From positions 4,278,001 to 4,342,000 of the forward strand of contig CP036296.1 of the NCBI GenBank assembly GCA_007751255.1: 64,000 bases of DNA, in the 5' to 3' direction. Positions within the stretch are counted from its first letter, which is position 1. Each line of letters starts with the position of its first letter. The notes under the pieces were generated by a model. It searched no databases. It saw only the letters and a program-made list of their open reading frames with translations, and had not been told where the DNA came from. This DNA is from Engelhardtia mirabilis. GTDB taxonomy: Bacteria > Planctomycetota > UBA1135 > GCA-002686595. Made by a program: the position numbers and the translations under genes. Of the stretch, positions 55,561-63,322 are shown piece after piece.

Positions 55561-55844
55561 GGTCGGCGAAGGGTCTCGGAGAGGCAGTCGGCTGAGCCGC
55601 GGGGAGGGGAGGTCGGGCGGGGGCGGTGATACGGGGCAGGCGTCGTCGTGCGGGGGGCCGCTGGGCTCGGCTGGAGAGAGCTGAGATTTATTGTTTTTCG
55701 ATATTGCCGCTTGTCGATACGCACCCACCCCCTTATCGTTCCTCGATATCATCGACGCCCGTGCCCCCTCCAAACCTCGCCGCCGCCGGGCCGCGTCGCG
55801 GATCGGCAGCGTCACCGCCCAAACCCAACCCGGAGAGGACTTCG
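55561..55844. promoter_or_regulatory. AT-rich promoter region with two TATnG-N5-CGATA operator-like sites
   Basis: Upstream of the DUF2975/HTH pair. Two 15-bp inverted sites occur: TATTG-TTTTT-CGATA (55689-55703) and TATCG-TTCCT-CGATA (55734-55748); a further CGATA lies at 55715-55719. These are natural binding sites for the small HTH protein encoded second in the operon, allowing autoregulation. The 5' half of the stretch (to 55680) holds no gene. Confidence 0.5.
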
Positions 55845-56369
55845 ATGTCACGAAAGACCAACGACCCGCTGCTGACCACGGCCGCCCTCCTGCTGGGCCT
55901 CTTCATCGGACTCCTCTTCTTCGCGATGATCATGGTCGCGATCGGCCTGGGGGCCGTCCTGACGGTTCAGCGCAGCGAGATCGTGTCGGACATCGCAGCC
56001 GAAGGGCTGGCTGCGGGAACCTACTGGGGAATCGTTGCCGGCCTGGTCGCGGTTGTCGCGATGCTGTTCCTGGGGCTGCGCTTCACGCTCGAGCTGAGGA
56101 GCATCGTCGCCTCGGTCAAGGACGGCGACCCGTTTGTCGCCGGGAACGCAGCGCACCTTGCCCGCATGGGTTGGCTGGCGCTGGCGATCCAGTTGATCGC
56201 CATCCCGGTCGGGATCGCCGCTGCGGCTGCGGGCGAGCTGACCGATGGCGTCCCCGCCGACGTCGGCACTTCCGGCGGCGGCGTCGTGCTGGTGCTGACC
56301 CTGTTCATCCTCGCCCGTGTCTTCCGTAGGGGGACCGAGATGCGTGAGGAGCTGGAAGGGACCGTCTGA
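55845..56369 (+). CDS. DUF2975-family membrane protein
   Basis: A 174-residue protein with four predicted membrane helices (LLTTAALLLGLFIGLLFFAM, GIVAGLVAVVAMLFLGLR, WLALAIQLIAIPVGIAAAAA, GVVLVLTLFILARVFRRG) and the family's SVKDGDPFVAGNAAHLARMG segment between helices 2 and 3. DUF2975 proteins are of unknown function and are typically paired with a short YozG-like HTH protein, as here. ATG 55845 has a GGAGAGGA ribosome-binding site. The stop overlaps the next start (TGATG). Confidence 0.85.
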   Translation: MSRKTNDPLLTTAALLLGLFIGLLFFAMIMVAIGLGAVLTVQRSEIVSDIAAEGLAAGTYWGIVAGLVAVVAMLFLGLRFTLELRSIVASVKDGDPFVAGNAAHLARMGWLALAIQLIAIPVGIAAAAAGELTDGVPADVGTSGGGVVLVLTLFILARVFRRGTEMREELEGTV

Positions 56370-56578
56370 TGCCGATCCTCGTGAAACTCGACGACCGGCT
56401 CCAGGAACGCGGCATGACGCTGACCGAGCTGGCCGAACGCGTCGGCATCACCCTCGCCAACCTGTCGATCCTCAAGACCGGCAAGGCCAAGGCGATCCGC
56501 TTCTCGACGCTCGAAGCCATCTGCCGCGAGCTGGAGTGCCAGCCGGGCGACCTGCTGGGCTACGACCGCGCTGACTGA
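56369..56578 (+). CDS. small Cro/CI-type HTH regulator (YozG-like)
   Basis: A 69-residue protein that is almost entirely a helix-turn-helix domain: LDDRLQERGMTLTELAERVG, ITLANLSILKTGKAKAIRFS and TLEAICRELECQPGDLL. This is the standard partner of DUF2975 membrane proteins and probably represses the operon through the upstream CGATA sites. Its start overlaps the DUF2975 stop by 1 bp. Confidence 0.88.
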   Translation: MPILVKLDDRLQERGMTLTELAERVGITLANLSILKTGKAKAIRFSTLEAICRELECQPGDLLGYDRAD

Positions 56579-56644
56579 GCGATCTTCCCAGCCGTTCCCG
56601 GGTCACTCCTTGCCGGCGTCCCGCCCCATCTTCTGCCCCAACGA

Positions 56645-56701
56645 GAAAAGAGGATCCGGCCGGGGAGGGCCAGACCCTCTCTTGGAAGTGGTAGCGGGGG
56701 C
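56645..56701 (-). repeat. tRNA-3'-end plus terminator repeat (site B)
   Basis: On the minus strand this is the last 13 nt of the initiator tRNA (GCCCCCGCTACCA) followed by a hairpin (AGAGGGTCTGGCC / GGCCGGATCCTCT) and a T-run, a terminator-like unit. The 57 bp match 58095-58151 with about three mismatches. The tRNA-like part is cut off at the T-arm; beyond it the sequence matches the flank of site A (CTC-x-TG-x-GCTCGAC). Candidate attachment-site scar. Confidence 0.75.
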
Positions 56702-56718
56702 CTCCTGAGCTCGACTGG

Positions 56719-56907
56719 ATGTGGCCGGTGGCGATCGGCAACTGCGGCGCGCGCTGTATCGAGGAGGCCCTGGACAACCCCGGCGCGAAGTTCTGCGCCT
56801 CGCGCACGCGCGACGGTCGGTACCTGCTCGACTCCTGGAACCTGGACCTGGACTGGGTCAGCGCCGGGGTCCTCCAGGACGCCGGGCCCCCGGGCAGCCC
56901 CCGCTGA
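56719..56907 (+). CDS. short hypothetical protein (doubtful)
   Basis: 62 codons from ATG 56719 with plausible amino-acid composition (CASRTRDGRYLLDSWNLDLD). There is no ribosome-binding site and no family I recognise; it could be a C-terminal scrap of a larger gene cut at site B. Its GC-rich tail (56908-57000) is low-complexity. Confidence 0.3.
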   Translation: MWPVAIGNCGARCIEEALDNPGAKFCASRTRDGRYLLDSWNLDLDWVSAGVLQDAGPPGSPR

Positions 56908-57058
56908 GGACTCGTCGAGGGGGTGGAGGCCGGCCTGGGGCCCCTCCGGGGCCCAAGGGGCGGCCCGGAGGGGCCCGGAAGGCCTCCAGGAGCGGATTTT
57001 TGGTTGGCCATGCAATATAGTCTGCGCTACAGAGTAGTTGGACTTGCAAGGAGGTCCC

Positions 57059-57655
57059 ATGAGCACCACCACCACCCTCGCGTCGACCGAGTCCCGTCTC
57101 TTCCGTGCCTACTGGCAGGACGGCGTGCTGGACCTGCTCGCGGGGGCCGCACTCTCGGCCATCGGGCTAGGCTGGATCGCCGGCTACCCGCTGGCCGGCG
57201 TGGTCGTGCCGCCCGTGGCGATCGCGACGTGGCCCATCCTCCGGCAGCGCATCACTCGCCCGCGGCTGGGGCAGGTGCGGTTCAACGCCCGGCGCCGCTT
57301 CGACATGAGCCTCGGCATGATCGCGGTGCTCTCGCTCGGCGTCCTGCTGTGCGGCCTGTTCGTGTCCCGGAGCAAGGAGGGCGCGAGCTACGAAGCGCTG
57401 CGCTCGCTCGCGCCGGGGATCCCGGCGCTGCTCGTGGCCGCGCTCGGGCTCTCGGCGGCCGCCGCGCTGCGCCTGGCGCGTCTCGCTGCGTACTCCGCGG
57501 TCTTCGTCGCGGCGGCGCTCGTCGTCGCGACGCTCGACGCGGAGCCGGGCTGGGCCCTGCTCGCGGGCGGGCTGGTCATGCTCGCGAGCGGGGCGCGGCT
57601 GCTCGCCGCCTTCGTGCGCGGACACCCGCGCCTTGCGGCGGCGATGGATCCGTGA
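57059..57655 (+). CDS. multi-pass membrane protein paired with a winged-helix regulator
   Basis: A 198-residue protein with five or six hydrophobic segments (GVLDLLAGAALSAIGLGWIA, VVVPPVAIATWPIL, MSLGMIAVLSLGVLLCGLFV, IPALLVAALGLSAAAALRLA, VFVAAALVVATL, WALLAGGLVMLASGARLLAA). The start is fixed by an excellent ribosome-binding site (AAGGAGG, 5 bp before ATG 57059). An AT-richer promoter with CAATATAGT and a CTACAGAGTAG inverted motif lies at 57010-57040. The stop overlaps the regulator start (GTGA). Function unknown; pairs of this type often respond to membrane stress or small hydrophobic ligands. Confidence 0.8.
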   Translation: MSTTTTLASTESRLFRAYWQDGVLDLLAGAALSAIGLGWIAGYPLAGVVVPPVAIATWPILRQRITRPRLGQVRFNARRRFDMSLGMIAVLSLGVLLCGLFVSRSKEGASYEALRSLAPGIPALLVAALGLSAAAALRLARLAAYSAVFVAAALVVATLDAEPGWALLAGGLVMLASGARLLAAFVRGHPRLAAAMDP

Positions 57656-57981
57656 GCGCGCGGGCCGAGGCGCTCGACGCGGCCGCGATCGCGTCGCTCG
57701 ACCGCACGCTGCACGAGCCCGCGCGTCTGGGCGTGGTGGCGTGCCTGTACGTCGTCGACGAGGCCGACTTCGTCTTCCTGCAGAGCCAGACGGGCATCAC
57801 CGGCGGCAACCTGTCCTCGCACCTCAAGCGCCTGGCGGCCGAGGGCTACGTGCAGGTGCGCAAGGAGTTCGAGGGCTCCAAGCCGCGCACCGTGCTCGCC
57901 CTGACCGAGGCCGGGCGCAGCCGCTTCGAGAGCTACCTGGCCGCGCTTGACGGCATGCTGGCGGCGCTGCGTCCGAAGTGA
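57652..57981 (+). CDS. winged-helix transcriptional regulator (ArsR/MarR-like)
   Basis: A 109-residue regulator: LDRTLHEPARLGVVACLYVV, then the recognition helix region FLQSQTGITGGNLSSHLKRL and the wing GYVQVRKEFEGSKPRTVLAL. This matches the short transcriptional regulators (MarR_2/HTH_27) encoded beside membrane proteins. GTG 57652 overlaps the preceding stop. It probably represses its own operon, perhaps through the CTACAGAGTAG motif before 57059. Confidence 0.82.
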   Translation: MSARAEALDAAAIASLDRTLHEPARLGVVACLYVVDEADFVFLQSQTGITGGNLSSHLKRLAAEGYVQVRKEFEGSKPRTVLALTEAGRSRFESYLAALDGMLAALRPK

Positions 57982-58094
57982 CGCGTGGCGCGCCGCATGT
58001 GACCTGCCCCCGAAACCGGTACCAGAGTCCATTTGAGTCACCGCGGTGCCGCCAGGACGTCAGGATGCGCCGGCGAGCTCGCCCACGGACCAAA

Positions 58095-58160
58095 GAAAAG
58101 AGGACCCGGCCGGGAAGGGCCAGATCCTCTCTTGGAAGTGGTAGCGGGGGCAGGATTCGA
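58095..58160 (-). repeat. tRNA-3'-end plus terminator repeat (site C)
   Basis: The minus strand has the last 22 nt of the initiator tRNA (through CCCCCGCTACCA) followed by the same hairpin and T-run as site B. With site B it forms a 57-bp direct repeat flanking a 1.45-kb module (the membrane protein/regulator pair). The tRNA-like part runs a little further into the T-arm than at site B. Confidence 0.8.
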
Positions 58161-58204
58161 ATCCGCTCCAACCGCGTCAGCGGTTGGGCCGATAGCAGGC
58201 AGGC

Positions 58205-58300
58205 TCGAATCCTGCCCCCGCTACCACCAACCAACGAAAAGAGCCGCCCCCAAGGGGGCGGCTCTTTTCGTTGGTTGGTGGTAGCGGGGGCAGGATTCGA
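58205..58300. repeat. perfect 47-bp inverted repeat including the initiator-tRNA 3' end
   Basis: Arms 58205-58251 and 58254-58300 are perfect complements with a 2-bp centre (AA). The right arm contains the 3' 22 nt of the tRNA gene and its terminator; the left arm is an inverted copy. Together with site C there are three alternating copies of the tRNA end within 165 bp. The interval 58161-58204 between inverted tRNA ends can itself form a hairpin (CCAACCGC-GTCA-GCGGTTGG). Confidence 0.92.
58237..58268. terminator. bidirectional Rho-independent terminator after the initiator tRNA
   Basis: AAAAGAGCCGCCCCC-AA-GGGGGCGGCTCTTTT: a 13-bp GC-rich stem with a T-run on either strand. It ends the minus-strand tRNA transcript and would also stop plus-strand transcription coming out of the accessory region. 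Confidence 0.85.
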
Positions 58301-58355
58301 ACCTGCGACCTCCGGGTTATGAGCCCGACGAGCTGCCAGACTGCTCCACCCCGCG
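58279..58355 (-). tRNA. initiator tRNA-fMet (anticodon CAT)
   Basis: A 77-nt cloverleaf: acceptor GCGGGG pairs CCCCGC (positions 2-7 with 66-71), D-arm GAGCAGTCTGGCAGCTC, anticodon stem with the three consecutive G-C pairs typical of initiators (CGGG-CTCATAA-CCCG; anticodon CAT at 58319-58321), T-arm GCAGG-TTCGAAT-CCTGC, and an encoded CCA. Position 1 is C and 72 is U, so the first pair is unpaired as required for an initiator tRNA (C1-A72 in E. coli). Its 3' end is the target copied at sites A-C. Confidence 0.95.
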
Positions 58356-58444
58356 ACCGGGTTCCGACACGTTTCCGCGTCGAGGCGAGGAGTATAGGGC
58401 GCCCGGTTGAGGGGATGCAACACCCCCATCCGATCCCAGGCGAA

Positions 58445-61168
58445 TCAGTCTCGATCGGCGTCGACTTCGCTCGAGCGCTCGGCGGGCGCTTCCACCGGCG
58501 GGGTCGGGCTCGGGTCTCTCGACTGGGCCGTGGAGAGTAGCTCCTGTCGTAGGGCGAGGGCGTGACCGATGACGGGGCTCGCTGCGCGCGGCCCGGTGAG
58601 GTCGCCAGTGCCAGGCGGGCCTTCACCGTCGAAGCCCGTCGCCTGCGTCAGGTTGTCCAGCGCCAACGCCGCTCGCAGCAGCACTGCTGGACCCTTTGAT
58701 GCGAGCGCGGCGCGGCCGAGACGGTCGAGGTCCGCGATCCGCACCTCGTCCGGCAGGGGGCTCCAGTCCGCGCGACCCAGGAGGTCCACGCCGATGTCGA
58801 CGGCCAGGACCGCCGCCGCGTGCACTGCGTCGCCGCGGGCGGGTTCGACGTCGGACGATCCCTCGGCTCCGGAAGCGCCGGTCGCCGCGTTCGCGTCTCC
58901 GGCGCGGGGCCCATCGCCCCCACCGTCCAGGACGACCAGCAGGTCGGCCAAGGCCGCGCGAGCGTCCGTCAGCTCGAGCCGTTCGAGGTTGGCGCCGCCG
59001 TCGCTGCCGGCGACCACCTCGAGCCAATCCTGCGCCGCTTCGATCGCGCGATCGGCATCGGAGCGCAGTCGCGCCCGGTCCCGGCGCAGCCGCCAACGCT
59101 CCGCATCGGCGGCGAGTTCCTCGAGGCTCGCGGCCAACTGTGCCTCGACCAGCTCCTGGGCTCGGCCTGCGGCCGCACCGAGCAGGGCCGTGGCGCGCGC
59201 GCGCTCGAGGGGCGTCAAGCCCGTAGCGCGGGGAAGGTGCCGCTCGAGCAGGACCCCGGCCGCGCGCAGGCTCGCGCCAGCATCGACCAACTCCAAGCCC
59301 CAGCGGATCGCCTCGTCCGAGTCGGTCGAGGTGTAGTTCGCCGCCGTGGCGTCGTCGGCCGAGGTGAGCAGCTCGAGGGCCAGGGTGCGCGCGCGCAGGC
59401 TGCCGATGGCCGCGATGCGCCGCGCGCCGCGGGCTCGCAGGTCGGCGCGCTCCGGCGAGCGGACTTCGATCAAGGCGGCGATGGCCTCGCCCATGGCGTC
59501 GTCGAGGGGCAGGTTCGACAGGCCCAGCACTTGGTCCACCTGCTCCGGCCCGCCGATGTGCGCGATCAGATCCAGGAGCCCGAGTCGCAGGTCGGCGATC
59601 GGCTCGATGCCCAAGCGGGCCACGAGCTGCCCGCGGCCCTGGTCGTCGATGGCCGGTTCGATCGAGGCCAGGCCCAGCAGGGTGATCGCCCGACGGCGCA
59701 GGTCGAGGGAGGGATCCCCCAGGGTCGCTAGGGCGCCGCGCGCTGCCAGGTCGAGGCCAGGGCTGCCCGCTTCGAGGGTCGCCGCCAGGCTCGTGAGCAC
59801 TTCGAGGGTCTCCACGTCGATGGGCTGGCCCGGACGCACCAGGGCGCGGGCCACCTGGGCCAGATCGGCCGGCGCCGCCAGGTCGATCAGGGCGGCCGCG
59901 GCCGCGCGCGTGACCGACAGGGCGCGACCGGAGGACGCGGCCAGTTGCAGCACCGGCTCGACCAGGGCATCGGCCCCCACCAGGGCCACCAAGCGATCAC
60001 GGCCGACGTCGCGGGTGACCCGTCGCAGGGCCGCGAGCAGGGCCACGGTCGCGTCGGGATCGCGCACAGGCATCGGCCCGACGCAGCGCGCGACCCCGTC
60101 CATCAGCGCTCCGGCGACCATCGCCACCGGCGAGTCCGCGTCGGCCTCGCCCATCGCGAGGGGCAGGGACGCGATGCTGTGGGCCGCACAGGGCAGGATC
60201 GCCACGGGTCCGCCACGCAGGCCGCGCTCCAGCAGGTCGCGCGCCGCCGCCACCCGCGCGTCGGTCGGGTCGGCGTCGCGCAGCAACTCGATCAACAGCT
60301 CGAGCTGGGAGCACAGGGCGATCGCGTCGACCTCGCGCACGAGCCTGCCGGTCAGGGTCTCCGCCAGCGCCTCGGGCTCGAGGCCCGCGCCGCCGCCCTT
60401 GCGCACGAGGTCCCGCAGAGCCGCGGCCGCCGCACGTCGCACATCCGGGTTGTCGGCGTCGAGGTCGCCCACCGCGCGCGAGGGCTCGACCTGCCAACGG
60501 AAGCGGCGCAGCTCGAGCTCGCGCCGCTCGCCGTCGAGCAGCGTGTCGCGGTAGCCGGCCAGGGTCGGTCCCGCCTCCAACTCCGCGAAGGGCATGAACT
60601 CCGTCGCGCTCTGGAACCAGACGCCATAGACCGCGTGCAGAGCGCGGCGCGCGACGGCGCGGCGCCGCGAGGTCTCGGGATCGTCGAGCACCTCGGCCAG
60701 GGAGGGCGCGAGCCCGACGAGCTGCAGCTCCCCCACCGCGGCGGCCGTGGCGGTCCAACGCTCCGGATCGAGTTCGGGCGACAGCAGCCAGCCCTCGAGG
60801 ATGTGCCTGCGGGATCGTCCCGCGGCGCCCACCACCAGCTCGGACAGCTCGGCCAGACGTTCACTGCGCTCCGCGTCGCGCTCCGCCCGGCGCGAGGGCG
60901 TCAGCCCCGGGGGCGCGGGTGCCGCGGCGAGGACCAGGGCCTCGAGCTGCGCGACCACGGGCACGACCGTCGAACCGTCGATCTGCCCGTCGATGGCTGC
61001 CCGCTCGACGCGCACCGCCCGGCCGCCGGCGAGCAGCGCGGAGGCTCCGGCGGGCGCGATGGGCTCTTCCTGGACCCAGGCTCCGACGAGCAGGGCCAGC
61101 GAAAGGGCGACGCGCGCGAGTGCTCGACTCCCGCCGTCCGTGCCCTTCGACCTGCTGAAGTGATTCAT
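58445..61168 (-). CDS. exported HEAT-like repeat protein
   Basis: A 907-residue protein with a signal peptide (ALARVALSLALLVGAWVQ). The rest is repeated helix pairs rich in Ala/Leu (for example DNPDVRRAAAAALRDLVRKG, SVTRAAAAALIDLA, DPSLDLRRRAITLLGLASIE, RARGARRIAAIGSLRARTLA), consistent with HEAT/ARM-type solenoids that bind proteins. An Ala/Asp/Gly linker near residue 770 interrupts the helices. No enzyme motif is seen. It is 58 bp downstream of the shikimate kinase gene on the same strand, so it may belong to that operon. ATG 61168 gives the signal peptide a basic N-region (NHFSRSKGTDGGSR). Confidence 0.75.
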   Translation of the reverse strand: MNHFSRSKGTDGGSRALARVALSLALLVGAWVQEEPIAPAGASALLAGGRAVRVERAAIDGQIDGSTVVPVVAQLEALVLAAAPAPPGLTPSRRAERDAERSERLAELSELVVGAAGRSRRHILEGWLLSPELDPERWTATAAAVGELQLVGLAPSLAEVLDDPETSRRRAVARRALHAVYGVWFQSATEFMPFAELEAGPTLAGYRDTLLDGERRELELRRFRWQVEPSRAVGDLDADNPDVRRAAAAALRDLVRKGGGAGLEPEALAETLTGRLVREVDAIALCSQLELLIELLRDADPTDARVAAARDLLERGLRGGPVAILPCAAHSIASLPLAMGEADADSPVAMVAGALMDGVARCVGPMPVRDPDATVALLAALRRVTRDVGRDRLVALVGADALVEPVLQLAASSGRALSVTRAAAAALIDLAAPADLAQVARALVRPGQPIDVETLEVLTSLAATLEAGSPGLDLAARGALATLGDPSLDLRRRAITLLGLASIEPAIDDQGRGQLVARLGIEPIADLRLGLLDLIAHIGGPEQVDQVLGLSNLPLDDAMGEAIAALIEVRSPERADLRARGARRIAAIGSLRARTLALELLTSADDATAANYTSTDSDEAIRWGLELVDAGASLRAAGVLLERHLPRATGLTPLERARATALLGAAAGRAQELVEAQLAASLEELAADAERWRLRRDRARLRSDADRAIEAAQDWLEVVAGSDGGANLERLELTDARAALADLLVVLDGGGDGPRAGDANAATGASGAEGSSDVEPARGDAVHAAAVLAVDIGVDLLGRADWSPLPDEVRIADLDRLGRAALASKGPAVLLRAALALDNLTQATGFDGEGPPGTGDLTGPRAASPVIGHALALRQELLSTAQSRDPSPTPPVEAPAERSSEVDADRD

Positions 61169-61226
61169 CCGCCGCCGCGTCCGATCCTACTCCCTGTTCG
61201 ACCGATCGCGCGCGCGGGGTCGAGGG

Positions 61227-61796
61227 TCAGTTGGAGTCGCGCGCCAGGTACGGCTCGAGCGCCTCGACGATGGCGCGGACGGTCGATTCCGGATCGAGCT
61301 TCCCCACCCGCAACCGCAGGCGCGACACCTCGGCGAACCATGTGGCCCGCCGGGCCGCGAGCTGGGGCAGCTCCGCGATCGGGTCACCGCCGAATAGCGC
61401 CGGTCGGTCGGTCGCGTCCACGCGCATGCGCTGGGCCAAGACCTCGATCGGGGCGTCGAGCCACACGGCGACAGCCTGGTGGCGAAGGATCGCGCGCGCC
61501 GCCTCGCGCTCCACGGCGCCCCCACCGGTGGCGATCACGAGCGCGGGCCGGCGCGCACAGGCGTCGGCGAGGACCTCGCCCTCGAGGTCTCGAAAGGCCT
61601 CCTGCCCCAGGGCGCGAAACACCGCGCCGGTGTCGGAGGTGCCCGGCACCAGTCCCCGGTCGACGGCCAGTCGCACGATCTCCGCGTCCGTGTCCAGGGC
61701 GGCGCGACCCAGCCGACGGGCCACACCTGCGACCAGGGTCGACTTGCCGACGGCGCGCAGACCGATCAGGGCGATGGGAAGGGTGGCTTCGGGCAC
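61227..61796 (-). CDS. aroK: shikimate kinase
   Basis: A 189-residue enzyme that phosphorylates shikimate with ATP in aromatic amino-acid synthesis. Walker A: LIGLRAVGKSTL; shikimate-binding DTDAEI (Asp) and the GGGAV motif in IATGGGAVEREAAR; lid region RMRVDATDRPALFGGD with the conserved Arg-Pro. GTG 61796 gives the normal length; the frame is open to 61913, but the extra residues lie within the coding region of the AroD-AroE fusion and are Pro/Arg-rich. It overlaps that gene's end by 31 bp, so the two are coupled. Confidence 0.9.
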   Translation of the reverse strand: MPEATLPIALIGLRAVGKSTLVAGVARRLGRAALDTDAEIVRLAVDRGLVPGTSDTGAVFRALGQEAFRDLEGEVLADACARRPALVIATGGGAVEREAARAILRHQAVAVWLDAPIEVLAQRMRVDATDRPALFGGDPIAELPQLAARRATWFAEVSRLRLRVGKLDPESTVRAIVEALEPYLARDSN

Positions 61797-63322
61797 GGGG
61801 GCGTTCGGTCGGGGGCGGGGGTCGCGGGCTCGAAGGCCCGCTCCCAACTCATAGGAGTCGTCCGGAGCCCGTGGAAGTACTCGAACTGGGCTCTGGCCTG
61901 GGTCAGGAACCAATCGCGTCCGTCGGCGACCGCGCCGCCCGCCGCGCGCGCCCGCCGGGCGAGGGGCGTGGGACCCGCGGCGTAGTTGGCCTCGATCAGC
62001 GCCGAACCGGCTCTCCAGGGGCCGAGGGGCGGCTCGCCGTCGGGCGCCTGGGGTCCGCCGAGGGGCGTGGTCTGGACCACGAGCGAGGCCTCGACCGAGT
62101 CCAGCGCTCCCCAGTCGACGGTCTCGCCACCGAACTCGATGGCCAATCCCTGGGCGACGTCCGAGCGCCGGGCCGACAGGATCAACCGCAGCCCGGATTC
62201 GGTGAGCGCCGCGCAGGCCGCCCGTGCGGCGCCGCCCGCCCCCAGCACCAGCGCCGTGCGGGCGGTCGGTGCGACGCGCCGCGCCAGGGTCGCGATGGCG
62301 CTGGCGTCGGTGTTCGTGGCGCGCCAGGTCGTGCCGACTCGCACCAGGGTGTTGGCGGCCCCCGCGCGCTCGGCCAGGTCCTCGCGGGTCGCGGCTCCGC
62401 GCAGGGCGTCGAGCTTGAACGGCGCGGTGACCGCCAGGCCGTGCAGGGGCGCGAAGCGCGTCGCGAGCTCCAGGAATCGCGCGAAGTCGGACGGCTCCAC
62501 CGCGGCGAACACGGCGTCGACCTCGCAGGCGCGTTGGACCGCGGCGTGGGTCCTCGGCGACAGGGAGTGCGCCACCGGGCGCCCCACCACGGCCAGGGCG
62601 CGGGTGACGGGGCCCGGTCCACCGGCGGGCCAGGCGGCGCGCAGGGCGTCCAGGTCCAGCTGCCCCGGCGCGGTGGCGACGCCAGCCGAGGCGTAGGTCG
62701 CGAGGCTACCGACCAGGGGTGCGAAGAGGCGGGTGAACGTGCCCGCCGCACCCGAGCAGAAGAAGGACCGGGGACCCGTGACCGATGAGCCCGCGAGCAA
62801 GAGGCGCAGCCCGTCCTCGGCGCAGGCGGCCTGGGTCACGAGCTTGATGCGGCCGGCAGGTCCCGCACGGGCGCGCAGGCGCGCGAAGCGGCGCTCGAGT
62901 TCCCCGTCGTCGGGGGTGCCCGCGACCAGGTGCTCGGAGACGATCAGGCGCGTGCCCGGCACGGGCTCACCAAAGCGGTCCGCCAGGTCCACGTGCACGT
63001 CGACGAGGGCCGCGCCCCGCTCCGCCGCCGCGCGCAGCAGCGCGACGCGAGCGCGCCCATCGCCCTCGAACCGGCCGAAGGCCTCGGCGCCGTGGCAGGC
63101 GACCACGAGCCTCGGCCCGAACTCGCGCGCCAGGTCCCGCATTGGATCGAGCCGGCGCGGATCTCGCGCAGCCTCGGTCAACCAGGCCCCCGGCAACAGG
63201 TCCAGCCGCAGCTCGACCACGTCCGGCCGCGCGGGGTGGGCCGCGACCTCGCGCGCCCGTTGCAACAGCGCCGGGAAGTCCGTCGCCGAGAGCGACGCGA
63301 TCACCTCGTGGGCGTCGCTCAC
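61766..63322 (-). CDS. aroDE: bifunctional 3-dehydroquinate dehydratase (type I) / shikimate dehydrogenase
   Basis: A 518-residue fusion performing two consecutive shikimate-pathway steps. Residues about 1-235 are a type I dehydroquinase: VVELRLDLLPG, LIVSEHLV (catalytic His), RIKLVTQA (Schiff-base Lys) and SFFCSGAAGTFTRLFAPLVG. Residues about 240-500 are a shikimate dehydrogenase: VGRPVAHSLSPRTHAAVQ (substrate), LAVTAPFKLDAL (catalytic Lys), TNTDASAI, the NADP-binding LVLGAGGAARAACAAL, and a C-terminal QFEYFHG where family members have Q-x-x-F. The fusion is common in Planctomycetota and plants. GTG 63322 overlaps the upstream gene's stop (GTGA). Domain order lets 3-dehydroshikimate pass between sites. 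Confidence 0.92.
   Translation of the reverse strand: MSDAHEVIASLSATDFPALLQRAREVAAHPARPDVVELRLDLLPGAWLTEAARDPRRLDPMRDLAREFGPRLVVACHGAEAFGRFEGDGRARVALLRAAAERGAALVDVHVDLADRFGEPVPGTRLIVSEHLVAGTPDDGELERRFARLRARAGPAGRIKLVTQAACAEDGLRLLLAGSSVTGPRSFFCSGAAGTFTRLFAPLVGSLATYASAGVATAPGQLDLDALRAAWPAGGPGPVTRALAVVGRPVAHSLSPRTHAAVQRACEVDAVFAAVEPSDFARFLELATRFAPLHGLAVTAPFKLDALRGAATREDLAERAGAANTLVRVGTTWRATNTDASAIATLARRVAPTARTALVLGAGGAARAACAALTESGLRLILSARRSDVAQGLAIEFGGETVDWGALDSVEASLVVQTTPLGGPQAPDGEPPLGPWRAGSALIEANYAAGPTPLARRARAAGGAVADGRDWFLTQARAQFEYFHGLRTTPMSWERAFEPATPAPDRTPPCPKPPFPSP

Noticed and set aside
58142-58226. A possible second tRNA gene on the plus strand ending in CCCCCGCTACCA
   Set aside because: Acceptor and T-arm can be drawn, but the D-arm and anticodon arm are not tRNA-like and the sequence is explained as inverted copies of the initiator tRNA end.
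59945-62788. 947-codon plus-strand open frame antisense to the HEAT-like and shikimate genes
   Set aside because: The minus-strand frames have clear shikimate-pathway motifs; the plus frame is compositional.
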